From NCBI GenBank assembly GCA_013396915.1, contig VWZL01003420.1, forward strand, positions 434,001 through 498,000: 64,000 nt of DNA, written 5' to 3'. The number at the start of each line of letters is the position of its first letter. Within the stretch, counting starts at the first letter, position 1. Below are positions 42,030-54,267 of the stretch, in pieces. The translations under genes were made by a program, and so were the position numbers. This stretch comes from Stercorarius parasiticus. Taxonomy: Eukaryota > Chordata > Aves > Charadriiformes > Stercorariidae. The notes under the pieces are model-generated. The model ran no database searches, was not told the origin of the DNA, and saw nothing but the letters and a program-made list of their open reading frames with translations.

Positions 42030-45000
42030 GTAACAAAAACAAAGCCAAAAAAAAAAAAAATCCAGCTTCTTTCTGCTGCTGCTATCTTCAGATGGGAATC
42101 AAGAAGAAAGAGGGAACTCTACTTCCTTTATCCAGGATTTGACCGAGACTTCCATGGTTGTGAAAGTCAAAGAACTGCAGTTCTGTGTGTTAGAACTGGG
42201 GTATACAGTGGTGAGGTAAACTAACTAGCTTGCTTCCCAGCACACTTTCATTTCATAGCTAAATTTCTGTCTGCCTTTATAAATACTTACTGGAAGGGGA
42301 ACTGTGACATTATGCCAAATGACATATTATAGTAGTGTAGCATTTCTGTGTTTGTGCAGAAAATGTTTGACTCGCACCTCTTCTAGAACAGACTGAAGGT
42401 GAACTAACCATTAATGTGTAGCTACAAAAGAAAGAGAAATAAACAGACAGTTGAGGAGATTCCAAACTAAATGGATTAGAAACTGATGTATCTGAGCAGT
42501 TGAGAATTCAACAATAAAAAGGCCTTGTTAAGCACACTTAAGGCTGCTTGTCTATAAAAAAAGCACAAGTATAGTCCACCTTTCTTTCTGTGCCCCTATC
42601 TCTCAGCAAAACAGAGCTTTAAGTCCTGATGAATTAATGCAGTTTCCCCACTCTAGTACAGTAATTAAATTTCAAATTCAAAATTCTGCTGTTTAACTTG
42701 CTCTCTATTTTTCCTAGGCAAACTGTTTAAAAATGTTAAATGTTACTTGAATATCTAACAGCCAGGACTGTAAGCCAAATAAAACTTGAAGAAAAATCAG
42801 TCACTTGATTTAGCTAGAAATTATGCAACGCAGAAGTGTGACCACATATCAGCTCTTAATTCTTTTATGTCATACTTCTTAAATAGAAGGCATAAAGTTT
42901 TGCAGAAAGTGGATGTATCCTGACAAGTGAGTGAACTACAGGATTTCTGCTGGTTTGACTACTACTATTCACAAAACGCACTAATATTGTTGCTAATTAG
43001 TATGTATAATGATTTTTTTTTTTATTAGCTGTGCTATCGAGTGGTTTAGCTTGCTTACCCTTAAGACTGGTTCTCTTGGGTTGTAGAGGCTTGGGAACTT
43101 GATGTAGGTGCAACTTGCACCAAATTCTGTCTGCTATTGAGTGTCAAAATAAGATCTTTTGTGAACTGTGGTTCAGTAATCCTGATTCAGCAACCCTCCT
43201 CCCCTCTTACATGGGCAACAGACTAGTTCAGTATTCCATACTCTTAGCAGCCTTCATGCGGCAAGGTTCAAGTATAAATATGCCTCCCTGATACAAAGTT
43301 ATTTCAGACTTTGTGCCCAGTTTTGCTGGCGGAGCTAACTTCGAGCTGTGCAAGACATACTCAGATAAGTGCTTGTGTATTTGTAAAAGTAAAGGAAATA
43401 GCCACAAGGCAGTCGATTTGAAAGGAACAAAGATTTAGAATTCTAGGAGTGAGTCAGCAAAGACTTAGGCTTCTAGGCAATAGTAGCACCTCTGTGGAAA
43501 GGCCTGGTGCTTCCCCTGTCACAAGTTGGTGGGCGGGATTAAAAGGCACAGGATCATGGCTTCTTGTCAACACTCGTAGTTTTAATCACTGATCTGACCT
43601 AAGGCACAGTCCAAGATGAGGGACAGTAAAATCTCATCTCCATGTCAAACTAGAGCTGACTGACCTGTAATCTTGTTTGCTTTTTTTTCTTTGGTGGTGA
43701 AGAATGGATCACCTTGAGAAGACTTGTCTGCAGTTAGTACGTCATCAAAGTTGCTGTGGGGGTTTGACCAACTATTGAAAGCTGCCTGCGTGGTCTGCCT
43801 TCTCAGCTTGCAGGGAATGCAGTGCTGCACACAAAGCTCTCAGCCTGACTTCGTAGCAAAGTAGTATAGCAGTGAGAGTTGTGACCTGGGGGCTGATAAC
43901 TGCTACACTTGGTTCTGCCCTGAGAATATTCTGAGGAATGCTTCCAAGTCCTGGCTTTGATGGAGCTCTGCTTGCAAATTTCTGCAGTGGTGCAGTGGAT
44001 GGGCCATGAGTGTTGGAGAAGGTTAAGCTGGGATAGCTAAGGAATGGGTATAGAATATTACTGGTTGATACATCATATAGTGTAAACGTGTACAAATTTC
44101 TCAATGTAGAAGCCCAAGAGTGTGCACACTGCCCAGACACTGTGAACTTCTCTGGTTCATACAGATAACCAAAGTGTTAGATACTTTTGAATTACGTTTT
44201 TCCCTTTGCACGTGCTTTCACACCAGCAGGCCAAAAAAAAAAGAGCAAATCAGAAAGTGGAAAAATAGGAGTACCTGCTGTTATCATGTGAAGCAGTCCT
44301 TCATAGCTCATTTTTGTTCTTGCCCTCATTTATTTCTGAGGGCAAAGCAAAAGACTTTCCCATACATCATGGTGGTTCTGGTCAAGAATTGCAGTACTCA
44401 GCAACCCTAGGCTGTTTTGAATCCTGAAGGCAGAGTCAGCCTCCTTCACTCATACACAGAGCTCTTTTTTTGACTGTTTTGTTCAAGTGCTATCACACAT
44501 AGCGAGTCTTAAAACCAGCTACATGTAAACATGTGGCTTTGGCAAGTGCTTTGATCACCTTTCAGTGTATTGTGTGTGCTGTGGTTTAACCCCAGCCGGC
44601 AATGAGGATTACACAGCCGCTTGCTCGCTGCCCCCAGTTGCAATGGGGGGAGAATCAGAAGAGTAAAAGTGAGGAAAAATTCATGGTTGAGGTAAAGACA
44701 GTTTAATAGGTAGAGCAAAAGCTGTGCACACAAGCAAAGCCAAACAAGGAATTTATTCACTCACTGCTTCCCATTGGCACGCAGGTGTTTGGCCATCCCC
44801 AGGAAAGCAGGGCTCCATCACGTGTAACAGTTACTTGGGAAGGCAAATGCCATAATTCTGAACATCCCCCTCACTTTCTTCTTCTTCCCCCAGCTTTATA
44901 TGCAGAGCATGATGTCATGTGGCATGGAATATCCCTTTGATCAGTTGGGGTCAGCTGTCCAGGCTGTGTCCCCTCCCAACTTTTTGTGCACTGCGAGCCT

Positions 45001-48000
45001 GCTTGCTGGCAGGGCGGTGTGGGGAGCAGAAAAGGCCTTGAGTGCTTAGCAACAACCAAAACCACCAGTGTGCCATCAACGCTTTCTCATCCCAGATACA
45101 AAACGTAGCACTATACCAGCTGCTAGGAAGAAAGTTAACTCCATCCCAGCTGAAACTATGACAGCATGTTAAGCTGCTCTGTAGCTGCTTAGAAAATACG
45201 TGTTGTCATCAAAATTTCAGTAAGAGGCTTTATGATAGAAAAGCTGCCTGTTGCAAATGACTCGAAAAATGCCAGCATCATCAGTGTTTATATACCACAA
45301 GAGAAACTGTTTCTAAAGGTAAAGAAGAGAACCCAGCAAATGTGAAGCTCTTGAGTGGTGCTAGCACAGGGGCATTTTGCTCGAAAGTTAAACCAATTTT
45401 TATTCACTTCTACTCCAACAGCTATGCTTTTTTTTTTATGTTCTCGAATAAGGCACAAACTGCCAGCCGCGTTCAGCTCTGAACTGTGATTGCAAATATA
45501 TAAAGACTTTTTTCAAAGGCTAGGGGTTTTAATAAGCAAAAATCACTTGGTGACACTTGTTCTACAGCTTCAGAGTTTCTGGGGTTTGATGGCTTGTGTA
45601 GCTGATGAGCGTTGAAAGCTCATACCTTGAAGTAAAATATTCTTAAGCTACAGGCTGAATCTTGTGTGCTGCCACGAGACTGCAAAGCGCCATTTTTAAA
45701 GAAAAGCCAGAATGGTATTCAGGGTTTTGACCTGAGCCATGGAAATTCATACTAACCTTTCTAGAGATGCATGTCCTTTCTATTTTTATACTAAGGTCAA
45801 TGTCACCTGGCAAGCTGGCTACAGCACAGTGAACTGTTACGAGTTTTGTGAATGAATAAACTTCAAAGGAGGCACACTGTGGCACTAGTTTCAACTGTGT
45901 TTCTGCAGTACTGGGTCATGCACAAACTAAGCATTGGTTTCCATTAATTTATTAAAATGGAGAAATTAATAGTGAGAGTTGTAATGGCATTTCTTAGTAG
46001 TAGGAGTGCTGATACCTCACAATAGAGCCCACTGGCTCTAAATATCCCTCACTTTCCCACCAGTAGTTGCATGTTTAAAATCCTTGTTTAAAGCCCAAGC
46101 AAAGATCTTTGTAGTCAAATCTGTATGCGCTGCAGTTGTCCCATAGTCTGTCTGCCTGTGTGCATGGCTCTAGACTTTTTTTTATCCTTAAGTTCTGTTC
46201 ATGTTAGTGACTTGGGTTTTTACCTCTACTAAATATTTAGTATGAATTTCATTTAAGTTTGTCTGCTGTTTCACGAGTTACAGTAATTAAGATAACCTGT
46301 CAAGTTCCTTAGGTACAGTAAGTTTTTACAAACCTGAAAGTAAAATACCAAAATGAAGTTAAACTATAAAGAATCCCAGAAAGATATTAAACCTCATCTA
46401 AATGAGGAGCTACTCTGTTAATGAATTTGGAGCTTAGTCTTTAATGGGTAGCATGAAAGATGGAAATAAGAGCTGTTTGCACATGTGGTGTTCAAAGAGA
46501 AATAGGACACAAATAATAAGGGTGGCAAGCAGATGATATCAGCCTCTTAAATGGAAGGAGCACCCTCCCACTCCTGTTTCTTCCTCCCTCTCACAAAAAA
46601 TGAGACTCTTGCTTTGTTTGTAGTTAGCAGTATATTGAAATGCCTACCAAAAAACACGCTGTCCTCCCAGACCTGTGTGAACATGGCTTCTGAGAAGGAG
46701 AGGCTGATCCTGGAGGTGAATCTGCTGCAACAGTGAAAATGGCAGTAATGTTATCTAAGACCTCTTGCAGGAAATAGGGGAATCTGCTCCAGTGAGTGTC
46801 TAATATTTGAAAAATGATTGGGTGTTACAGGCTAGGACTAGGTAGATAATTTAAAAAGCAAATAAATAAAACCTTCTTTCAGCTGAAAGATTGTGGCAGG
46901 TACAACAAAACCCTTTGGGTTTTATAAGAGTACACAAGAAAGGGCAGGAATAGTCTTGCACTGTGCCTTCAGGAGCCTAGCCCTTAAAGTACTATCCAAC
47001 AGATCCCACAGATAAAAATAACTCTTAAATCTTTCAGATTTTAAGCAACTTTCTGCTTTCAGTCTGGTAGACTGTCAGCCTAAAAATTAAACAGCAGCAT
47101 GACTCTTGCTCCATCTACAGGAAACAAAAGGCAAGTCTGACTGCACATCTGCGACTGCAGCATAGCTAGAGCTGCCAACAGTGAAGGGCCTCCAGGTCAG
47201 AAAGATTATGAGATGAAGTGGCCAGTTTTTCCTCCCGGCGTTGGATTTTGACTAATACTCAAATATATGCATCAATTCAGATTTGAGACCTTATTGACGT
47301 AGTACTAATAGACTTCCTTAGGGAATCCTTCTGGGGAGGTGTAGCGCTTAATTCAACTGCTTGTCTGCCAAAAGAAATACTGTTTTTTCAGGCTTTTCTC
47401 CCAAAGTTTAGACTGTCTCAGTTGCTTATTGTAGCCTATGAGATTTTGTTTACTTAAAGAACTGTATCTTAACAGCTACAGGCACATCATGGCCAAAGGA
47501 AGAAAGATATTTTTATTAGAGACAAAATGGTTCAAAGTCTAAGAAATTAACTAGTGTATTGGATTAGAAGCTTATGATTAGGAAAGTGGGAACTTTATTT
47601 GACTTTCCAGGGGAAAAGCTGCAGCATTTCTTGGTCTCCTAGCACTTAATTTTGACATGTTTTGAAGGAAATACTTTTGTTAGCAAAAGCATTTAAAAAA
47701 TAATAATTTCACACTCAGTTTAACGGTACTTTTTAAACTATGAAGATGAGTTTATTAAACTCGTGAAGATGAGCTGAATATACTACTTTCAGAGAAAACT
47801 CATGAGACTCTAGTTACCACCTTTTTATACTCTTGAGTATAGAGGTTTCAAAAGACACTGCTCTCTGCAGGAATGATGTTTTAGAAGCACATATCTTTGC
47901 CTAGAGAGTAACTAAGCATCAGTGACAGCAATCACATTTACGTAGCAACATCTGGTTGCACAAAGGCTTTGGGTTTAGGGGAGGGGAAGTAATTTTTTCC

Positions 48001-50015
48001 CTCTCTCTGGTAGAGCATAGTCCCATTTAGAGCAGTTCCTTGGCACTTGGAAAAGCTTTTCTTAATGTTTGAGAAACCTACAGAGTCTACATTGGGCTAC
48101 ACAGAGTCATGCTGTTAAACTGTATCTTGCCATATCTGTAAGGATATTAAACAATCTTGGGTTTTTGCTGCAACTTTAGGGGGGAAAAAATGAAGAAATT
48201 GCGGAACTTGCACAGCTAAAACTGGACACTTGGACACCTGAAATATTACAAAAAGACTAATCCCGCAGATTCATATTGTTACTTTTGATGGAATAGGATG
48301 ATGGAAAATTGCTTTTTTAGTTGTTTAGTTTGACACAAAGTAGAAATCTTAAAGGATATAGTGATTCCTAGATATTGCTCCTTGAAAAGAAAGGCAAAAA
48401 TCGGGGACAGAAGCGTAAGTTTGTAGCCTTTTATGTTCTCTTTCTCTTTTTTTTAAAAGATACTGTAATGTTGAGGAAACTAGGACTGATCAGTAAAACA
48501 TTTCTTCGGCCTGTGTTCCTTTAGGCTAATGATTGCTTTCTCATTGCCCAGTGTAAAGCACAAGGAGTCTTCAGCGCTTGTTGTGGCATAGCTGACCCTT
48601 TCAACCAAAATAAGGGTCTATCACTTTCATAATTAATGTGTTGCCTAATCACTTATCCGGCAGGTCCAGTTACATATTTTGGCTTCATGAGCTCTAACAG
48701 ATATCTCTGTCATCACAGCAGACAGCCAGAAGACTATTGTATGTAGTTTTGCACTAACTTTAGGCTGGCTCTTGCTCTAGATGAGCAAAATGCTTGTTGA
48801 GTTGCAGGGGCTGTGATCAGACTTCCTTCATCAAAATGCTTAATAAATAACACCAGCCATCTGCTTTCTTTAAAAAGAAAGATGCAGAAAACATTCACTT
48901 ATAAGATCTTGATTAGGCTTACTGCTAAAGCCTGCCCAGTTCACTGTCAAGAGTTACTCATTAAAATGTAATTAAGATCCATATGGTCCTTTATATAAAG
49001 ACTAAGACATCAGTAACTTTCTTTGGTTAAAGCTGGAAAACAAAGACTGAAGGCTGGAAAATGTCATCTTAGCGCTAGGAAGCCCTATTTTAAATATCGG
49101 TTATATAACAAGACAAAAAATTCTAAATATGGCTTTGTCTACCAGTAGACTACATATGCTTTTATGTCTCAGGCGTATGGACTCAGAGTTGTTTAGAATA
49201 AATGGATTATCACAAACTACTTTTGGAAGAGGCATTATATATTACTTCTGGAAAAACAAACCCTAGAGCCTTAGAACATAATGACCACCTTAACCGTATT
49301 GACAAAAATTGTATCAGTGCAGGCTGATACGCATAGGGGTTGTTTTAAAAAGTTGTAGTAAAACTCTAAATGTAAAGCCTTTTCTAATGTTACTAACTAG
49401 AAGAAGATTTCAAAACTCTTTGTAGAGAATTGGGGTTATAAATCTGATTTAAAGCTTACATGCCAAAAGCTACACTTCCATATGAAAACTAGCGTACATT
49501 AAATCATTATGCTTCAAGATCCACCCAATAACCTACAGTTTAATTTATTATTGTATTTTGAAGAATTGGACTTGAGTTTCTGTGTAAAATAGAAATAGAG
49601 TATTAATGGTTCCTTCACTAGATTTATTACTGCACTACTTTAAATTCTCTCTCGTCCTGTCTGCTTCCCTGGATTATTTCAGTATTGAATGTCATTTATC
49701 TCTCTAATAAAATACAGTACACAAAGAAGATGGTAAGTAAAACAGTATTTTGTTCTGGAAACTTGGAAGATTTATGCATTCTTTGATCCACTTATTAGGA
49801 CAAGCTTTTGTGTTCTAATGCTCTAAATGCTCTAGAACTAGAAACTCCAGAAGCAATGCAGCACTGTCTAATTAAAACTTAAGTTAAAACACTTGCTTAA
49901 GTAACACTTATAAGGAGGAGTAATTCACTTATGCTGTTGTAAGAGGCTGGTACTGATAACTTAGTTTTTTAAATGAAAAAGCACATGTTAACACTTTTTC
50001 CTGTTTGTTTTGTAG
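42030..50015 (+). other. NUDT4: NUDT4 intron 2
   Basis: A 7986-base GT-AG intron, donor 'gtaaca' and acceptor 'tttgtag'. It interrupts the Nudix box between the catalytic Glu-Glu pair and the following Ala-Gly-Val. It contains a reverse-oriented LTR at 44580-45163 (separate entry). Apart from that I see no gene; frames such as 43772-44140 (minus) have no recognisable domain. Confidence 0.9.
44580..45163 (-). mobile_element. Solitary endogenous-retrovirus LTR, reverse to NUDT4
   Basis: A 584-base unit with retroviral LTR ends: TGTGGTTTAACCCC at the left and ...CTATGACA at the right, so TG...CA in either direction. On the - strand it shows LTR promoter parts in order: a TATAAA (plus-strand 44895-44900), then downstream an AATAAA (in 'tttatt' near 44750) and an ATTAAA (in 'gtttaatagg' near 44701). 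I recognise the sequence as a high-copy LTR of bird genomes, seen in antisense here; I cannot name the exact family. No internal retroviral genes or second LTR flank it, so it is a solo LTR. An obvious target-site duplication is not visible: the flanks read tgtgc and gcatg. Frames inside (44509-44760 and 44871-45065, minus) are not genes. It lies in NUDT4 intron 2. Confidence 0.85.
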
Positions 50016-50060
50016 GCTGGAGTAAAGGGAAAGCTAGGGAGACTGCTTGGGATATTTGAG
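50016..50060 (+). CDS. NUDT4: NUDT4 coding exon 3 (residues 71-85)
   Basis: A 45-base micro-exon encoding AGVKGKLGRLLGIFE. It completes the Nudix box with Gly72-Val73 and gives the start of the following strand. The acceptor is 'tttgttttgtag' and the donor 'gtgagc'; both junctions are phase 0, so skipping would keep the frame while removing the end of the Nudix motif. The residues agree with vertebrate NUDT4 and nearly so with its paralogue NUDT3; the NUDT4 identity comes from the C-terminal exon. It is too short for ordinary ORF scanning and is found only by following the family sequence. Confidence 0.97.
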
Positions 50061-52405
50061 GTGAGCTATTTCTTTTACCTTTTAAAAACAATGTTCTTTT
50101 TTTCTGAGAGCTGATAAACTACAGAAACTTAACATCTGCACAGCAGAATCAGACTTAAGTTCTTAAGTATTATCTGCCTTTAATTTATCAATGCTACTGG
50201 AAATGCTGTGTTAGACAGGTGTTTTCCTTTAGTCGTTACATGATGTGGGAAGGTTTGAATAGGAGGATTTCAAAGTACTTCGAACTTTCCTGGAAAGATG
50301 ACATTAGTACTCAGACATCTAGAAGGTTAAAAAAAAAAGTGAAAAGAACATCGATAGATCTAGGATTTCTGAAATGTCACACACGCCTTTTGGTGGCAAT
50401 ATTTTGACTTTTCCTCTGTGATTAGATTTTGCTGAGATATCTCATTATGGCTTTGATTCCCTAAAAAAGCTAGTGCTTTGGAATACAGATAAATCTAACC
50501 TTTTGCAATGCTATGTAGTTCAAAACTTGTATTCTATAGTGTAAACATCAAATTCTGAGCTACTGACAGCACAGGGATGTGTACTGGATGTAACTCTATT
50601 TTGGTGTTGGCATTGCCCACTTCTGCTCAGATTCTGGATAGGAGTAGACTGTAGAAATGTATGTGTGAGCCTTCAGATCATAATACATCCAACATTATTA
50701 TGTTGCGCTATATGATGGGTGAGAGTGGAAGTCCCTTAGTCTAGTAGTTAGGTATGAATCTTCACAGTTTAATTATAAAAGCAACTTTCGGAGGCAGTGT
50801 ATTCCTGATAGGGATTTCCTGTGTGAAATATTACTTGGTAACATATGACTATTCAATACAATGCTAAAGGTGTTTCCATTGTGAAGTATAGAAACCATGA
50901 CAAAATTAAGAGAAGTTCATGTTTGTAATTAGTAGCATTCACTCTACCTGTGCCCTTTTTCTGATTTGTTTTGGGTTCATAGATATACCTGGATGTTCCT
51001 ATGCAATAAAAACTTGTCTGTATTTAACTCTGCTGGTTAGGCTGCAGAAATATTCCATATTTGCTAGCTCAGACAAAAAAAAAACAGCATACCTGTCATC
51101 TTTTTGCCTTAAAACTGGGGCTGCAAGGGATGATGATTCTTTGGTAATTTAGCTCTCTGTTCTTCTGAAGCCATCTACCACCAACCATCTAGACGAAATC
51201 GAGGCCCTAACTCGGTTTCACAACGTGGCCCCACAAACAGTTGTTAGTACCATTGAGGGGGGGCACACGGTGCAAACTGGAGATAGAAGTAAAGAGAAAA
51301 TGGAACTGATGCTGCTGCAGAGTCCTCGTGTTCGGGAACTACAGCCAGAAATGCTGGGGGTTTTTAACAGATGTATTTACTCCCTTTAATAGTGATACTG
51401 ACAAACAACTGTCTTGGTGTATTTTTATTTCCTAGTAAAGCACAACAGTTTAAAACTATACTACGCTTGTAGTGAAACAGTGAAGTAGGAATGTTTATTG
51501 GCATGAGGATAAAACCATCTGTAAGGGGAGCTCGGGCATAACATCTCTTGGTTCTTAATACAGTTGTAATTGTAGATGGTCCTAGGAGCTCAGCTCTTTC
51601 CCAAGAGGCGATGTGGTGTGATATGGTATGGTTAGTGGGGCAGCACCTCTAAGAGTGTGCTGTGGAGGCAGCAGGGAGTCATGTCTGCACAGACCTGGTG
51701 TGGCCTGGCTGCGGCACATCCACCTTCCCCTGAGCAGACTACCTCTGTCAGTCTCCGAATTTGAGTTGCCTCATCCAAAAAGTGTGTGCTTTCTAACTAG
51801 GTGGTTAGTGCTGTTAACATGGCTAACCTGGCGAGTGAACAGATGGTAACGATTTTTGCATTTGTTATGATTGCAAACACAGGTTATTTAATTTGCCTCA
51901 CTTACTGAGTGAAACCTTATAGCCAGCATTGTGTAGATGATCTGGCCATGTGATACAGTGGTTCAATCTTACAAAGTTGGGGTTTTTTTGAATAACCTTT
52001 CATCTAGGAACATGAGTTGCAGAAACAGTTTTAGCAAATGCCCTCTACTGTGATAATTTATGACATACTTAAAAGATAAGTAATGGGCAGTACTAGTAGA
52101 CAGCTGCTAATATTTAACTGGATGACCAAGAACATAGTTTGGTCCCGACTTCACGATCTTCAAATTTGCTTGGATTGTTTGATTGGGTTTTTTTAGCCTC
52201 GTAAAATAGAACAGCTGTTGTTTCAAATAAAACTTCAGTTTTCTCATCCTTTTGGGCCTACTCAGTACAGATTTTATTTAGTGAAAATCAAAGCCAGGTT
52301 TTGCTGGCAAGTGTCCTTCAGAGGTAAGTAATTTCTAATCTTATAGTTGTGGTAAGTCTGTAAGGTATTTTTTGCTGAGAATTAAAATGTCTACTTCTAT
52401 TATTC
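50061..52405 (+). other. NUDT4: NUDT4 intron 3
   Basis: About 2.3 kb, donor 'gtgagc' and a tandem acceptor described separately. No repeat or gene of note. The 73- and 77-codon frames at 51628-51849 and 50919-51152 carry no recognisable domain. Confidence 0.9.
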
Positions 52406-52411
52406 AAGCAG
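52406..52411 (+). promoter_or_regulatory. NUDT4: Tandem NAGNAG splice acceptor (AAG-CAG) of NUDT4 exon 4
   Basis: The intron ends 'tattcaagcagaaccag'. Splicing after AAG (52408) includes the codon CAG, Gln86; splicing after the second AG (52411) leaves it out. Both products keep frame. In humans DIPP2-alpha and DIPP2-beta differ by exactly this glutamine, attributed to slippage at this intron boundary. CAG is normally the stronger acceptor, so I expect the shorter, Gln-less form to be common, but the ratio cannot be read from the sequence. Confidence 0.9.
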
Positions 52412-52496
52412 AACCAGGATCGGAAGCATAGGACATATGTCTATGTTCTTACTGTGACGGAAATACTGGAAGACTGGGAGGATTCAGTTAATATCG
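52409..52496 (+). CDS. NUDT4: NUDT4 coding exon 4 (residues 86-114)
   Basis: An 88-base exon encoding QNQDRKHRTYVYVLTV, then TEILEDWEDSVNI and the first base of Gly115. It holds the basic RKHR loop (Arg90-Arg93), part of the positively charged pocket that contacts the inositol phosphates in this family, and a core beta strand. The start depends on the acceptor chosen: 52409 with Gln86 or 52412 without it. The donor is 'ggtaaac' with the exon ending at 52496 (phase 1), which matches the phase of the next exon. No stop or frameshift is present. Confidence 0.97.
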
Positions 52497-54064
52497 GTAA
52501 ACCTATTCTCTGTCTTCATGTGCTAAACTTAAAATGTTATTAAGCAAACTTTTTTCATTTTCTGAAGCAATTCCTGTAACTCTAGGGGAAATACTAATTC
52601 TGTTCTATAAACTGAAATTACTGGAAATAGTGATGCTGTTCTTTGACGCTTTTCTACACATATAACTAGGGTTGTTTCCAACCTGTGTTACTCTTACATT
52701 ATATTAATTAGGGTATTCTAAGTATTAATATGGAATAAACTTCATTGTTAGTTGCTGGTACAGCGCTTAATCTTGGTTTTAGGCCAAATATTGTACCGAT
52801 TAATTATTTTTTCCTTCAAAAATAGAGTGTTTTGCTGTCTAATACTGTAGGGTGTTTTTGAAAGTGTCTTTGGAAAAAAAACTTTGGAAAGTTTCCCGTG
52901 ATTCTCCTGGAGGAAAAAAAAAAAAGACTAGTATTTACTTTCACCTTAGCCTTATTTTTCAGTACAGACAGGGCTGACCTTAAGAGTTTCCTATATGTAC
53001 ATCTATGCCATACAGACACTGATGTCATGCAGTTTAATTAGACTAAAATACTTGATGATGTTGTATGGGTCTTCCACTTTGAATTTAATTAAGTAAACAC
53101 ATTAACTGGTTTTTGTCCTTAATTAAAGGAAGAAGAAAGAAAAAAAAAACCACCAAACAAACAAAACTTAGTGCATTTGTCCAGCTGAAATCTGAGTTAA
53201 CTAAGAATTGGTATAAAAAAATGACATCCCACTTTGGTTATGCTTTGCCTCTTTCAGGAGGTGGTGCTTTAGGAGTGTTAACATTCACAAACTTCGCACT
53301 ATTAATCTCTCAACAAATGGCATGTGATTGTAAAGGGTTTTTTCAAAACTGTGCTCAATTTTTCAGGTGGAAAGAGCCTGTTTTGTTTGTAAAAGTATCA
53401 AGTTGTGGGGAGTGCACCCTCTTAATTTCACCCACTTTTAACAATACTATCGTTGACCTTGTCTATAAGTATTTTCAGAGGCCTCTAATTTTAAAGGACT
53501 TACTTGCCTAACAAAGATGGTCTTGGGACTGCCTTACTAAGACAAGTCTTGGAACTTAAAAATATCTCTGGTATAAGGTATATTATTTTTTAAAACTTAG
53601 GGCTAACCTGAGTAACTCCATACATGGATGTTTTGAGTATGGAATGCTGCTTTCTAAGTCAGACCAAGCCATTCTTCTGTAACTGCATGGATCTTCTTTC
53701 TTCAGATTGGCTTTGTGCTAGGCATGACAATGTAGAAAGGCAGTATTAAGTAATTTAAATTATAATATCCCTTTCTGTAAGGACTTCTGGAGCATATGAA
53801 CAGTCATATGATCTGCCCAGTATCTGCTACAAGTGAGTTATCTTCTGAGAGAAATCTAAAAGACCTTATTATGAATTCATTTCAGTAAGCTTGAGTGATC
53901 TCCTGCCTTCATCAGCTCATTCAGTGTCTCTTCACTCTGCGTCTTTTGCCTGACAACTTCAACTTCTAAAGTAAAAGAAAGAAAAAGTGCATGATCAGGT
54001 AGCAACAAACGGTGCTGTTACAAATTTGTAACTTTCTTTTTCTTTGTGGATTATACTCATTCAG
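52497..54064 (+). other. NUDT4: NUDT4 intron 4
   Basis: A 1568-base GT-AG intron. It includes a 132-codon open frame at 53113-53511, whose start is a purine-rich tract coding for lysines and which shows no domain; I treat it as chance. Purine runs lie at about 52912-52925 and 53129-53150. Confidence 0.9.
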
Positions 54065-54267
54065 GAAGGAAAAGAGAATGGTTTAAAGTAGAAGACGCAA
54101 TCAAGGTCCTTCAGTGTCACAAGCCTGTTCACGCAGAGTACTTGGAAAAACTGAAACTGAGCTGTTCACCCACTAATGGAAACTCTGTGGTTCCCCCTCT
54201 TCCAGATAACAACTCCTTATATGTCACTTCTGCACAGACTTCTGGGTTGCCCTCTACTGTGAGATAA
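54065..54267 (+). CDS. NUDT4: NUDT4 coding exon 5 and stop (residues 115-181)
   Basis: The last coding exon starts after 'cattcag' and completes Gly115, then RKREWFKVEDAIKVLQCHKP and the C-terminal tail up to SGLPSTVR and a TAA at 54265-54267. The basic RKR after Gly115 and Lys133 in the VLQCHKP stretch are in the position of substrate-binding residues of DIPPs. The tail, with SPTNGNS, PLPDNN and AQTSGLPS, separates NUDT4 from the paralogues NUDT3 and NUDT10/11. Compared with the human tail as I remember it there are a few conservative changes (for example Gly to Ser before CSPTNG, and Leu-Tyr-Val-Thr-Ser for Leu-Phe-Val-Thr-Ala). Together exons 2-5 give 148 residues, and with a 33-residue exon 1 the full length is 181, the size of the glutamine-containing isoform. 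Confidence 0.98.

Noticed and set aside
41919..42224. A 101-residue protein starting at GTG 41919 and running past exon 2
   Set aside because: The first part is NUDT4 exon 2. Beyond 42029 the frame runs into intron with a poly-lysine tract, and the 'gtaaca' donor plus the matching exon 3 explain the gene better.
53113..53511. 132-codon open frame in intron 4
   Set aside because: It starts in a purine-rich tract, has no recognisable domain and lies inside a well-supported intron.
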